Assembly (NCBI GenBank): GCA_009699915.1
Contig: WLNG01000023.1
Coordinates: 1 to 11,520 of the forward strand
Direction: 5' to 3'
From: Actinomycetota bacterium
GTDB taxonomy: Bacteria > Actinomycetota > Thermoleophilia > Solirubrobacterales > Solirubrobacteraceae
Length of the DNA stretch: 11,520 nucleotides
The position numbers and the translations under genes are program-made. The stretch's first letter is position 1, and the number at the start of each line of letters is the position of its first letter. The notes under the pieces are model-generated. The model ran no database searches, had not been told where the DNA came from, and was given only the letters and a program-made list of their open reading frames with translations. Shown in pieces: positions 1 to 5,464 of the stretch.

Positions 1-312
1 CCCGTAGGCGCCGGCGACCGCGCCGTCGACGTCGGAGAGCAGGGGGACCGTCAGGCCGTGCTTGGCGGTGAACCCCTCGTGCGAGGCGATGTCCTGCCGC
101 GAGATTCCCACGAGCGTGGCGTCGAGCGCTCCGATGAGGTCGGCCTGATCGCGATACGAGCAGAACTGCTTTGTGCAGCCCGGAGTGTCATCGCCCGGGT
201 AGAACAGCAGGACAACGCGCTCGCCGCGATGCTCGGAGAGCCGGAACGGCCCGTGCGTCCCCGCAAGCTCGAAGTCGGGTGCGGGGTCTCCTAGCTGAGG
301 TCCACGGGCCAT
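1..312 (-). CDS. bcp: Peroxiredoxin, Bcp/PrxQ type (partial, C-terminus beyond window)
   Basis: Thiol peroxidase that reduces hydrogen peroxide and organic hydroperoxides in the cytoplasm, normally recycled by thioredoxin. The 104 residues present show the AhpC/TSA fold start (GDPAPDFEL near residue 8), a FYPGDDTPGCTKQFC active site with the peroxidatic Cys at 46, and a second Cys at 51. The Cys-x4-Cys spacing is the mark of the Bcp/PrxQ class, which forms an intramolecular disulfide. The usual family length is about 150 residues, so roughly the last third lies left of the window. The start ATG at 312 is chosen because a TACCCT -10 box lies exactly 7 nt upstream, implying a leaderless mRNA. 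The gene is divergent from the M20 peptidase. Family call is firm; the natural reductant cannot be seen here. Confidence 0.93.
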   Translation of the reverse strand, partial: MARGPQLGDPAPDFELAGTHGPFRLSEHRGERVVLLFYPGDDTPGCTKQFCSYRDQADLIGALDATLVGISRQDIASHEGFTAKHGLTVPLLSDVDGAVAGAYG

Positions 313-319
313 AGCTGAA

Positions 320-325
320 AGGGTA
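320..325 (-). promoter_or_regulatory. -10 box of the peroxiredoxin gene (leaderless type)
   Basis: Read on the minus strand, TACCCT is followed by 7 nt and then the ATG at 312, so transcription would begin at or next to the start codon. No ribosome binding site precedes that ATG. The box lies on top of the purine-rich SD-like stretch (317-323) of the divergent M20 peptidase gene. No clear -35 is visible. Confidence 0.5.
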
Positions 326-331
326 CGAGTG

Positions 332-1471
332 ATGGCCACGCCATGGATCGCCGACCACGCAGCACCGCTCGCCGCCAGCGCGGAGCGCGACCTCGAGGCG
401 TTGGCCGCGATCTCCACGCCGTCCGGCGATGTTGCAGCAGCCGAGGAGGTTGTTGCGGTCGCGAGCGCCCTAGCGCCGCCGCAGGCCGCGATTGAGCGCC
501 TCCCGTGCTCCTCGCAGGAGCACGCCCCCGATCTTCTCCTGCGCGTCGCCGGCCCCGGAACGAGGCGCATCCTGCTCGTCGGCCACCTCGACACGGTCGT
601 CCCGCACGAGGGCTTCATCACGCCACGCAGGCTCGGCACCCGGCTGCGCGGCTCGGGCACGTACGACATGAAGGCGGGGGTCGCGCTCGCGCTCGGCCTT
701 CTGCGCGCGCTCGTCGGCCGCGAGGAGCTCGCTGAGGTCGCGCTGCTGCTCGTCAACGACGAGGAGTGGCGGATCGGTCCCTTCGGCCACGTGGACCGAT
801 TCGCCGGCTTCGACGCCTGTCTGTGCTTCGAGGCCGGCGAGCTCGATCCCCAGGGCCACGAGGCCGTCGTCGTGCGGCGCAAGTCGGCGATGAGCGTGGT
901 GGTGCGCGCGCACGGTCGGGCGGCGCACTCCGGCTCGGCCCCGGATGCCGGGGTCAACGCGCTGCTCGCCCTCGCGCAGGTCGCACAGCACGTGGCCGCC
1001 CGTCACGACCCTCACGGGGCCGATCGGGTCACTGCGGTGCCCACGATTTTTCGCAGCGGTGAGGCGCTGAACGTCGTTCCCGCGGCGGGTGAACTGACCT
1101 GTGACCTGCGCGGCGACCGACTCGAGGCGCTGCGGGCCGTCGCGGCGTCGATCCCCGAGCAGGCCGGCGGCGCGCGCATCGAGACGCGGATCGGGCGCGA
1201 GTGGCCGGGGATGGACGCGCTCGAGGCGACGACGGCGGTCCTCGAGGCTGCTGCGACCGCCGCGGGGATGCCCATCGTCGGCGCGGCGCGCGGCGGGGCG
1301 AGCGATGCCAGCCACTTCGCCGCGACGATCCCGGTCACGATCGACGGCCTCGGCGCGCGCGGCGGACATGCGCATCATCCCGACGAGTTCGTCGATCTGG
1401 ACTCGCTCGCGCCACGCGCGCAGGTGGCGTTGGCGATCGCCGAGGCGGTGCTGCGCGGCACGGGTCTCTGA
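332..1471 (+). CDS. M20 family zinc metallopeptidase (CPG2/ArgE/DapE-like)
   Basis: Predicted cytoplasmic dizinc amidohydrolase of the M20 family that removes an amino acid from peptides or acylated amino acids; the substrate cannot be read from the sequence. Numbering from ATG 332 (379 residues), the family motifs are in order: GHLDTV with zinc His85 and Asp87, GSGTYDMKAG with bridging Asp112, NDEEW with catalytic Glu144 and zinc Glu145, FEAGE with zinc Glu167, and AHHPDE with the last zinc His348. The insert domain with HSG (His199) gives the usual dimerisation lid. Length fits glutamate carboxypeptidase-like members. GTG 329 is directly upstream in frame; ATG 332 is preferred because GAAAGGG (317-323) then lies 8 nt away. 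It is divergent from the peroxiredoxin gene with 19 bp between starts. No signal peptide is evident. Confidence 0.92.
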   Translation: MATPWIADHAAPLAASAERDLEALAAISTPSGDVAAAEEVVAVASALAPPQAAIERLPCSSQEHAPDLLLRVAGPGTRRILLVGHLDTVVPHEGFITPRRLGTRLRGSGTYDMKAGVALALGLLRALVGREELAEVALLLVNDEEWRIGPFGHVDRFAGFDACLCFEAGELDPQGHEAVVVRRKSAMSVVVRAHGRAAHSGSAPDAGVNALLALAQVAQHVAARHDPHGADRVTAVPTIFRSGEALNVVPAAGELTCDLRGDRLEALRAVAASIPEQAGGARIETRIGREWPGMDALEATTAVLEAAATAAGMPIVGAARGGASDASHFAATIPVTIDGLGARGGHAHHPDEFVDLDSLAPRAQVALAIAEAVLRGTGL

Positions 1472-1525
1472 GCTGCGGAGCGCCAGGTTGACGTAAGCCG
1501 GATGGCATCCTGCAGAGGAGTCCGG

Positions 1526-1531
1526 TAGGCT
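1526..1531 (+). promoter_or_regulatory. Candidate -10 box for the riboswitch-NlpC/P60 transcript
   Basis: TAGGCT matches the TANNNT -10 pattern used elsewhere in this window. It would start transcription near 1538, about 10-15 nt before the riboswitch aptamer, which is a sensible distance. No good -35 lies at the usual spacing. A TTGACG at 1488-1493 looks like a -35 but has no matching -10 at 16-18 nt, so the promoter assignment remains tentative. Confidence 0.4.
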
Positions 1532-1547
1532 TTCACCGAAGCAGTAA

Positions 1548-1698
1548 CCAAGCCGAATCTCCGAGGCACCCTGATCTCGGAGAGCGGGGGACCCACAGGT
1601 CGTTTCGACGGCCGGGGGCGAATCGTCATAAGCATCGACGTAGCGCGGCCCTTTTCGCGCGAGCCCGGCAGCTAACCCCGTAGGCGTCAAAGAGGGGG
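1548..1698 (+). ncRNA. ydaO-yuaA riboswitch (c-di-AMP sensing leader)
   Basis: The untranslated leader shows the conserved blocks of the ydaO-yuaA class in order: GCCGAATC (1552-1559), GCGGGGGACCCA (1584-1595), GGGGCGAATCG (1615-1625), CAGCTAACCCCG (1669-1680), and AGGCGTCAAAGAGGGGG at the 3' end. Supporting helices are CTCCGAG/CTCGGAG (1559-1565 with 1576-1582), CGTC/GACG (1624-1627 with 1637-1640) and GCGCG/CGCGC (1643-1647 with 1656-1660). The loop of the last hairpin, CCCTTTT (1649-1655), can pair over 7 bp, one of them G-U, with AAGAGGG (1690-1696), giving the class's pseudoknot. This class binds c-di-AMP and usually turns expression off. In actinobacteria it commonly precedes cell-wall hydrolase genes, as here. 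The 3' strand of the pseudoknot includes the downstream ribosome binding site. Confidence 0.93.
1691..1698 (+). promoter_or_regulatory. Ribosome binding site embedded in the riboswitch pseudoknot
   Basis: AGAGGGGG lies 7 nt before the TTG start at 1706 and is the only SD-like sequence there. Bases 1690-1696 are also the 3' strand of the aptamer pseudoknot. Ribosome access and the ligand-bound fold should therefore compete, which suggests translational repression by c-di-AMP. No intrinsic terminator with a U-tract is visible between aptamer and start. Confidence 0.6.
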
Positions 1699-1705
1699 TT
1701 CCCCG

Positions 1706-2983
1706 TTGTCGTCGACTCGACACATCGCACTACCACTGGCCGTTGTACTCAGCGGCGTTTTCGCCCTGTCCGCTCCCGGGCAGGCCGCTACGACCGGCGC
1801 GGTTAGCCCGGATGCGGCCGGGAAGGTCACCGGCGCCTCCGTGCCGACGATCCGCGCGCGCGTCCTGCGCCCGGGCGCGAACGGTGATGATGTCCGCGCC
1901 CTCCAGCAGCTCCTGAACGCCATCGGCTTCAAGGTCGCCGTCAATGGCCAATACCTCAGCGAGACCGCGACCGCGGTCCAGCACTTCCAGTTCGTCGCGC
2001 GCATCGACACCTCGGGCATCGCGGGCCCCAAGACGCTCAATGCGCTGCGCGAGGCCGCCCGCGGCCCCCGTGGCGTCGAGGCGAGCGGTGGCCTGAGCTT
2101 CGGCAAGCAGGCTGCTCCGCGGGCAAAGCTCGGCGACCGCATTCCCGTGGTCACGGGGATGAGCGGCCGTGACATCCGTGAGCTTCAGGACTGGCTGCGC
2201 CGCGCTCGTGTGCGCGGGGCGCCACGACCCTCCGGCGAGTTCAGCGCCAAGACCCGGATCGCCGTACGCCGCTTCGAGCGCAGCGTCGCTCGCAGGGCCG
2301 ACGGCGTCCTCGATGCCGGCGACATCTATGAGCTGCGCACCCGTGTCGGCGGCTCGGCGGCTCCGGGCGACCTCGGCGACCCGATGGAGAGCCTGCCCGC
2401 TCCGGAGCTCGCGCCGGGAGACCGGGCGAAGCTCGCCTCGGACGGGACGGCGATCGCGCCTGAGAACGCCCCTGACGAGATCAAGCAGATCATCGCTGCG
2501 GGTAATCGCATCGCGCGCAAGCCGTACCTCTGGGGCGGCGGTCACGGCCGCTGGGAGGATGCGGGCTACGACTGCTCCGGCTCGGTCTCCTACGCGCTGC
2601 GTGGCGCCGGTCTCATGACAAGCCCGCTGCCGTCCTACGACTTCTTCGACTGGGGCAAGCCCGGTGCGGGCCAGTGGGTCACGATCTATACGAACTCCGG
2701 CCACATGTACATGGTCGTTGCGGGCCTGCGGTTCGACACCAGCGGCCGCGGCCCGCATGGCTCGCGCTGGCAGAAGGCGCTGCGCAGCAACTCGGGCTTC
2801 CGCGTCCGGCACCCCGACGGTCTCTGCCCGCCGCGGTCAGCCGTCTTCGGGCGCGCGACGCCCGCGTTTGGTCTCCCCGCGGTGGCGCTTCTCCGAGAGG
2901 CGCTGCTCGCGGGCCGAGCGCGAGGGTGTGGTCGCGTGCCGGGGCGCTCGCACCGCGAGCGCCCCGGCGAGCCGCTCGCGTAG
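1706..2983 (+). CDS. Secreted peptidoglycan-binding NlpC/P60-type cell-wall hydrolase, apparently extended at the C-terminus
   Basis: Predicted exported peptidoglycan hydrolase of 425 residues. A signal peptide covers about residues 1-27 (hydrophobic core LPLAVVLSGVFAL, cleavage near GQA). Two PG_binding_1-like domains follow (about 54-115 and 148-212), then a linker and a C-terminal papain-like NlpC/P60 domain (about 265-373) with catalytic Cys290 in GYDCSGS and catalytic His333 in SGHMYMVV. The start is TTG at 1706, placed by the AGAGGGGG ribosome binding site (1691-1698), which lies inside the c-di-AMP riboswitch. As I recall the family, close relatives end with a motif like RHPPGL. Here RHPDGL is followed by TGC (Cys374, 2825-2827) where TGA would be expected, and a 52-residue R/A/P/G-rich tail runs antisense through arfB. 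The mature functional protein is probably 373 residues. Hydrolase family is firm; bond specificity is not shown. Confidence 0.87.
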   Translation: MSSTRHIALPLAVVLSGVFALSAPGQAATTGAVSPDAAGKVTGASVPTIRARVLRPGANGDDVRALQQLLNAIGFKVAVNGQYLSETATAVQHFQFVARIDTSGIAGPKTLNALREAARGPRGVEASGGLSFGKQAAPRAKLGDRIPVVTGMSGRDIRELQDWLRRARVRGAPRPSGEFSAKTRIAVRRFERSVARRADGVLDAGDIYELRTRVGGSAAPGDLGDPMESLPAPELAPGDRAKLASDGTAIAPENAPDEIKQIIAAGNRIARKPYLWGGGHGRWEDAGYDCSGSVSYALRGAGLMTSPLPSYDFFDWGKPGAGQWVTIYTNSGHMYMVVAGLRFDTSGRGPHGSRWQKALRSNSGFRVRHPDGLCPPRSAVFGRATPAFGLPAVALLREALLAGRARGCGRVPGRSHRERPGEPLA

Positions 2984-3265
2984 GCGCTCAAGGGCCAACT
3001 CCCGATTTCGCGCCTGGCTGCGCGCGTCCTGCGCGACAGCGCGGACAACCGGGCCGCAGCGCTCGATCACGCGCTCCTTCTGGGCGTCGCTGAGCGTCTG
3101 TGACGCCGCGACGTCGAAGCTCGCCTCGATACGCGAGGCGGTGACGTTGGCGTGCTGGCCGCCGGGCCCGGAGGATCGGCTCGCCCGCAGCACGATCTCC
3201 GCGAGCGGGATTGCGATGCGGGAGGTGACGCGCAGCCGATCGTCCACCGGCACATCGTCGCGCAT
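2837..3265 (-). CDS. arfB: Peptidyl-tRNA hydrolase ArfB (ribosome rescue)
   Basis: Predicted codon-independent rescue factor that enters stalled 70S ribosomes and hydrolyses the peptidyl-tRNA. From ATG 3265 the protein is 142 residues, very near the usual 140. It has the short release-factor domain with RSSGPGGQHANV and the catalytic GGQ at 35-37, then a basic C-terminal tail (KRHRGETKRGRR) of the kind that inserts into the mRNA entry channel. An in-frame ATG at 3298 would add 11 residues with no family match and would share a CATG palindrome with the rhodanese start. A GTG at 3274 is another option because TATCCC lies 6 nt before it. The gene ends 9 bp after the expected stop of the convergent NlpC/P60 gene, whose extended frame runs antisense over its last 147 bp. 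Confidence 0.9.
   Translation of the reverse strand: MRDDVPVDDRLRVTSRIAIPLAEIVLRASRSSGPGGQHANVTASRIEASFDVAASQTLSDAQKERVIERCGPVVRAVAQDARSQARNRELALERLRERLAGALAVRAPRHATTPSRSAREQRLSEKRHRGETKRGRRAPEDG
2848..2864 (+). terminator. Candidate GC hairpin after the expected NlpC/P60 end
   Basis: CGGGCG and CGCCCG pair perfectly around a 5-nt loop, followed by CGTTTG. The hairpin begins 20 bp after codon 374, where the family normally ends, and sits inside the 3' end of the antisense arfB. There is only a short T run, so a role in termination is uncertain and chance is possible in DNA this GC-rich. Confidence 0.3.
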
Positions 3266-3284
3266 CGGCACCACGCGAGTGGGA

Positions 3285-3290
3285 TAGCGT
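3285..3290 (+). promoter_or_regulatory. -10 box of the rhodanese gene (leaderless type)
   Basis: TAGCGT is followed by 6 nt and then ATG 3297, with no ribosome binding site between. The opposite strand of the overlapping bases (3286 down to 3281) reads TATCCC, a weaker -10-like box facing arfB, so this spot may drive both directions. No -35 is obvious on either side. Confidence 0.5.
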
Positions 3291-3296
3291 CCGCGC

Positions 3297-3638
3297 ATGG
3301 CATCCCTGCCGATCGAGATTCCCGTTCAGCGGGCTGCGGAACTGATCGCGCAGGGCGGGGCGGGCGTCCTCGATGTCCGCGAACCACACGAGTACGCCGC
3401 AGGGCGGATCCCCGGGAGCGTGCACATTCCGCTCGGGGAACTGGCCGTCCGGGCCGGGGAGCTGGACCCTGAGGGCCCCCTGATCGTCGTCTGTCTCGCA
3501 GGCGTGCGCTCGCTCCACGCGGCGCAGAAACTGCGGGCAGCAGGCTATGAGGCGGCCTCGCTCGCCGGAGGGATGCTCGCCTGGCACGATGGGCACCGCC
3601 CGATGGACCCCCCCGACGGGGTGGTTTCGGCGCACTGA
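3297..3638 (+). CDS. Single-domain rhodanese-like sulfurtransferase
   Basis: Small cytoplasmic rhodanese-fold protein of 113 residues, which would carry sulfane sulfur as a persulfide on its active-site cysteine. Visible elements are VLDVREPHEYAAGRIPGSVH (24-43, the family's DVRE and GHIPGA-like strand), the active-site loop CLAGVR with Cys66 and Arg71, and the closing LAGGMLAWHDG (89-99). The Cys-x4-Arg loop is the six-residue type found in active sulfurtransferases rather than phosphatases. Length is normal for GlpE/PspE-like single-domain members. The ATG at 3297 follows a TAGCGT box by 6 nt, supporting a leaderless start. It is divergent from arfB and 40 bp upstream of the acyl-CoA dehydrogenase, which has its own promoter. 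The physiological sulfur donor and acceptor are unknown. Confidence 0.92.
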   Translation: MASLPIEIPVQRAAELIAQGGAGVLDVREPHEYAAGRIPGSVHIPLGELAVRAGELDPEGPLIVVCLAGVRSLHAAQKLRAAGYEAASLAGGMLAWHDGHRPMDPPDGVVSAH

Positions 3639-3665
3639 CGCGCCGGGAGACCCAGCCGACGCCGA

Positions 3666-3671
3666 TAAGAT
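3666..3671 (+). promoter_or_regulatory. -10 box of the acyl-CoA dehydrogenase operon (leaderless type)
   Basis: TAAGAT is followed by 7 nt and the ATG at 3679. There is no SD sequence in that interval, so a leaderless transcript is likely. This box also decides the start, since the open frame runs further upstream through non-homologous sequence in the end of the rhodanese gene. No convincing -35 is seen. Confidence 0.55.
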
Positions 3672-3678
3672 TCCCGGC

Positions 3679-4827
3679 ATGTCATCGACTTTCACCGACG
3701 CCTATTCGATCCCGCGCGAATATCTGGACCTGCGCGAGATGGTCCGCCAGATCGCTCAGGAGCGTGTTGCCCCAAGGGCGCACGACATCGATCAGAGCGC
3801 CGAGTATCCCCAGGACCTGCGCGAGCTCTTCGCCGAGAACGACATCCTCGGGCTTCCGTTCCCGGTCGAGTACGGCGGCACCGGCACCGGCACGCTGATG
3901 CTCTCGATTGCGATCGAGGAGATCGCGAAGGCCTGCGCAGCGACAGCGCTGATCCTCATGGTCCAGGACCTCGGAACGCTGCCGATCCAGCTCTTCGGCA
4001 GCGAGGAGCTCAAGCAGCGGTTCCTCCCGAAGTGCGCCACAGGCGAGTGGACCCCTGCGTTCGCGCTGTCGGAGCCGGAGGCCGGCTCCGACCCGGCATC
4101 GATGCGCACGACCGCGCGGCTCGAAGGCGACGAATGGGTGATCAACGGCGCGAAGAACTGGATCTCGAATGCCGGCGTCGCCGACTTCTACGTCGTGATG
4201 GCCAGCACCGACCGTGAGAACCGCAAGACGACCGCATTCGTCGTTGAAGCCGACCGGCCGGGATTCTCGATCGGCGGCTACGAGCACAAGATGGGCATCA
4301 AGGGATCGCCGACCGGATCGCCGGTCCTCCAGGATGTCCGCGTGCCGAAGGAGAACGTCGTCGGGGAGGTCCACGGTGGCCTGAAGGTCGCGCTCGCCAC
4401 GCTTGAGCGCACGCGCCTGGGCGCCGCAGCGCAGGCAGTCGGCATCGCTCAGGGTGCGACCGATTACGCCACGCAGTACGCCAAGGAGCGTGTGACGTTC
4501 GGCAAGCCGATCTTCGAGCACCAGGCGATCGCCTTCAAGCTCGCCGAGATGGAGGCCCGTAATGCCGCAGCGCGTGAGCTGACCTACCGTGCGAGCGCGG
4601 CGGCCGACCGCAGCGAGGCCGGGCTGGGCAAGTGGACCTCGATGGCCAAGCTGGTCGCTGCCGACACCGCGATGTGGGTCACCACCGAGGCCGTGCAGGT
4701 GCTCGGCGGGTATGGCTACGTCACGGATTATCCGGTCGAGCGCATGATGCGCGACGCGAAGATCACCCAGATCTACGAGGGCACGAGCGAGATCCAGCGG
4801 ATCGTGATCTCCCGCGCCATGGCCTGA
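3679..4827 (+). CDS. Acyl-CoA dehydrogenase (FAD-dependent)
   Basis: Flavoenzyme that introduces the alpha-beta double bond into acyl-CoA, passing electrons to electron-transfer flavoprotein, in fatty-acid or branched-chain acyl-CoA oxidation. The 382 residues match the usual 380-400. The N-terminal helical domain (1-125) is followed by the FAD/substrate strand FALSEPEAGSDPASMRTTA (128-146), the beta-domain (NGAKNWISN, MGIKGSP), the helical C-domain with RVTFGKPIFEHQAIAFKLA, and the signature VLGGYGYVTDYPVERMMRDA. Glu367 in QIYEGTSEIQR is at the catalytic-base position of short/medium-chain enzymes. Start ATG 3679 is fixed by the leaderless -10 box and by where family similarity begins. It heads a tight operon with the zincin (10 bp gap) and ltrA. 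Chain-length preference cannot be assigned from sequence alone. Confidence 0.95.
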   Translation: MSSTFTDAYSIPREYLDLREMVRQIAQERVAPRAHDIDQSAEYPQDLRELFAENDILGLPFPVEYGGTGTGTLMLSIAIEEIAKACAATALILMVQDLGTLPIQLFGSEELKQRFLPKCATGEWTPAFALSEPEAGSDPASMRTTARLEGDEWVINGAKNWISNAGVADFYVVMASTDRENRKTTAFVVEADRPGFSIGGYEHKMGIKGSPTGSPVLQDVRVPKENVVGEVHGGLKVALATLERTRLGAAAQAVGIAQGATDYATQYAKERVTFGKPIFEHQAIAFKLAEMEARNAAARELTYRASAAADRSEAGLGKWTSMAKLVAADTAMWVTTEAVQVLGGYGYVTDYPVERMMRDAKITQIYEGTSEIQRIVISRAMA

Positions 4828-4837
4828 GCCGGACAGC

Positions 4838-5464
4838 ATGCCTCCAGCACGACGCATCGCATTCGCTGCTGTCGTGGCGCTCTGCGCTGGGCTCACGGCG
4901 GCCGCGCTGCTCGCAGGATTCAGCGCCAGCCCGCTGATCCGCGCACTCGAGACGCTCGCGATCATCGTGCTCGTGATCGCCGTGCTGTTCGGGGGCGCGA
5001 TCGCCCTGGGGCTGCGCCTGGCAGGCTGGAGCGAGCCCGAGTCCGAGGAGGAGTTCGACCGCATCGTCGCGCGCAGCGAGCGCCTTGCGGCAGATGGCCT
5101 CGCCGCCGATCCCGACGAGATGGACTTCCTCGATCTGGATCCGTACAGCGACGAGGACTTCGAGGAGCTCGTGCGCGAGGCGCTCGACGACCTGCCTGAG
5201 CTCCTGCGCTCCGTCCTCGATCGCAACGTCGCCGTCGTGGTCTCCGACAAGGGGCGCCGCAGGCGTGCGTACGGGCTCTATCAGGGCGACGGCGCCTCGC
5301 ATGACGACTACCCGGACCGGATCATCATCTTTCGTGACACCCTGCGCCGCGACTTCGGGCACGACGCAGACCTCCTGCGCGAGCAGGTGACGATCACCGT
5401 CCGTCATGAACTCGCCCATCACGTTGGGTTTGATGAGCTCGGCGTGCGGGACCTCGGCCTCTGA
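4838..5464 (+). CDS. Membrane-anchored minimal metallopeptidase (zincin, PF06262-like)
   Basis: Predicted zinc metallopeptidase of the small 'metallopeptidase family protein' class. The C-terminal domain (about 105-208) has the family landmarks FEELVREALDDLPE, NVAVVV, YGLYQGD, and RIIIFRDTLRRDFG. It ends with HELAHHVGFDE, where His190, His194 and Asp199 are expected zinc ligands and Glu191 the catalytic base. Family members, as I know them, are often only about 110-140 residues. Here the extra N-terminal part holds two hydrophobic segments (about 8-30 and 38-62) and an acidic linker (64-108), so the peptidase domain is probably tethered to the membrane. No strong SD precedes ATG 4838; it lies 10 bp after the acyl-CoA dehydrogenase stop, and its TGA overlaps the ltrA ATG by one base. 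Substrate unknown. Confidence 0.82.
   Translation: MPPARRIAFAAVVALCAGLTAAALLAGFSASPLIRALETLAIIVLVIAVLFGGAIALGLRLAGWSEPESEEEFDRIVARSERLAADGLAADPDEMDFLDLDPYSDEDFEELVREALDDLPELLRSVLDRNVAVVVSDKGRRRRAYGLYQGDGASHDDYPDRIIIFRDTLRRDFGHDADLLREQVTITVRHELAHHVGFDELGVRDLGL

Noticed and set aside
1488..1493. TTGACG as a -35 element for the riboswitch transcript
   Set aside because: No TANNNT lies 16-18 nt downstream; the nearest good -10 (TAGGCT, 1526) is 32 nt away. A different sigma factor cannot be excluded.
470..1723. 417-codon minus-strand frame opposite the M20 peptidase and the riboswitch
   Set aside because: It covers a clear M20 gene and a structured RNA leader; the product is Arg-rich and resembles no family I know.
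3547..3678. Longer N-terminus for the acyl-CoA dehydrogenase from an upstream ATG
   Set aside because: The extra 44 residues are read out of frame from the end of the rhodanese gene, have no family similarity, and precede a leaderless promoter placed for ATG 3679.
3682..5250. 522-codon open frame on the minus strand across acyl-CoA dehydrogenase and zincin
   Set aside because: It is the complement of strongly recognised plus-strand genes, has low-complexity R/S/G/A-rich product with no domain, and is expected in DNA where stops are rare because of high GC.
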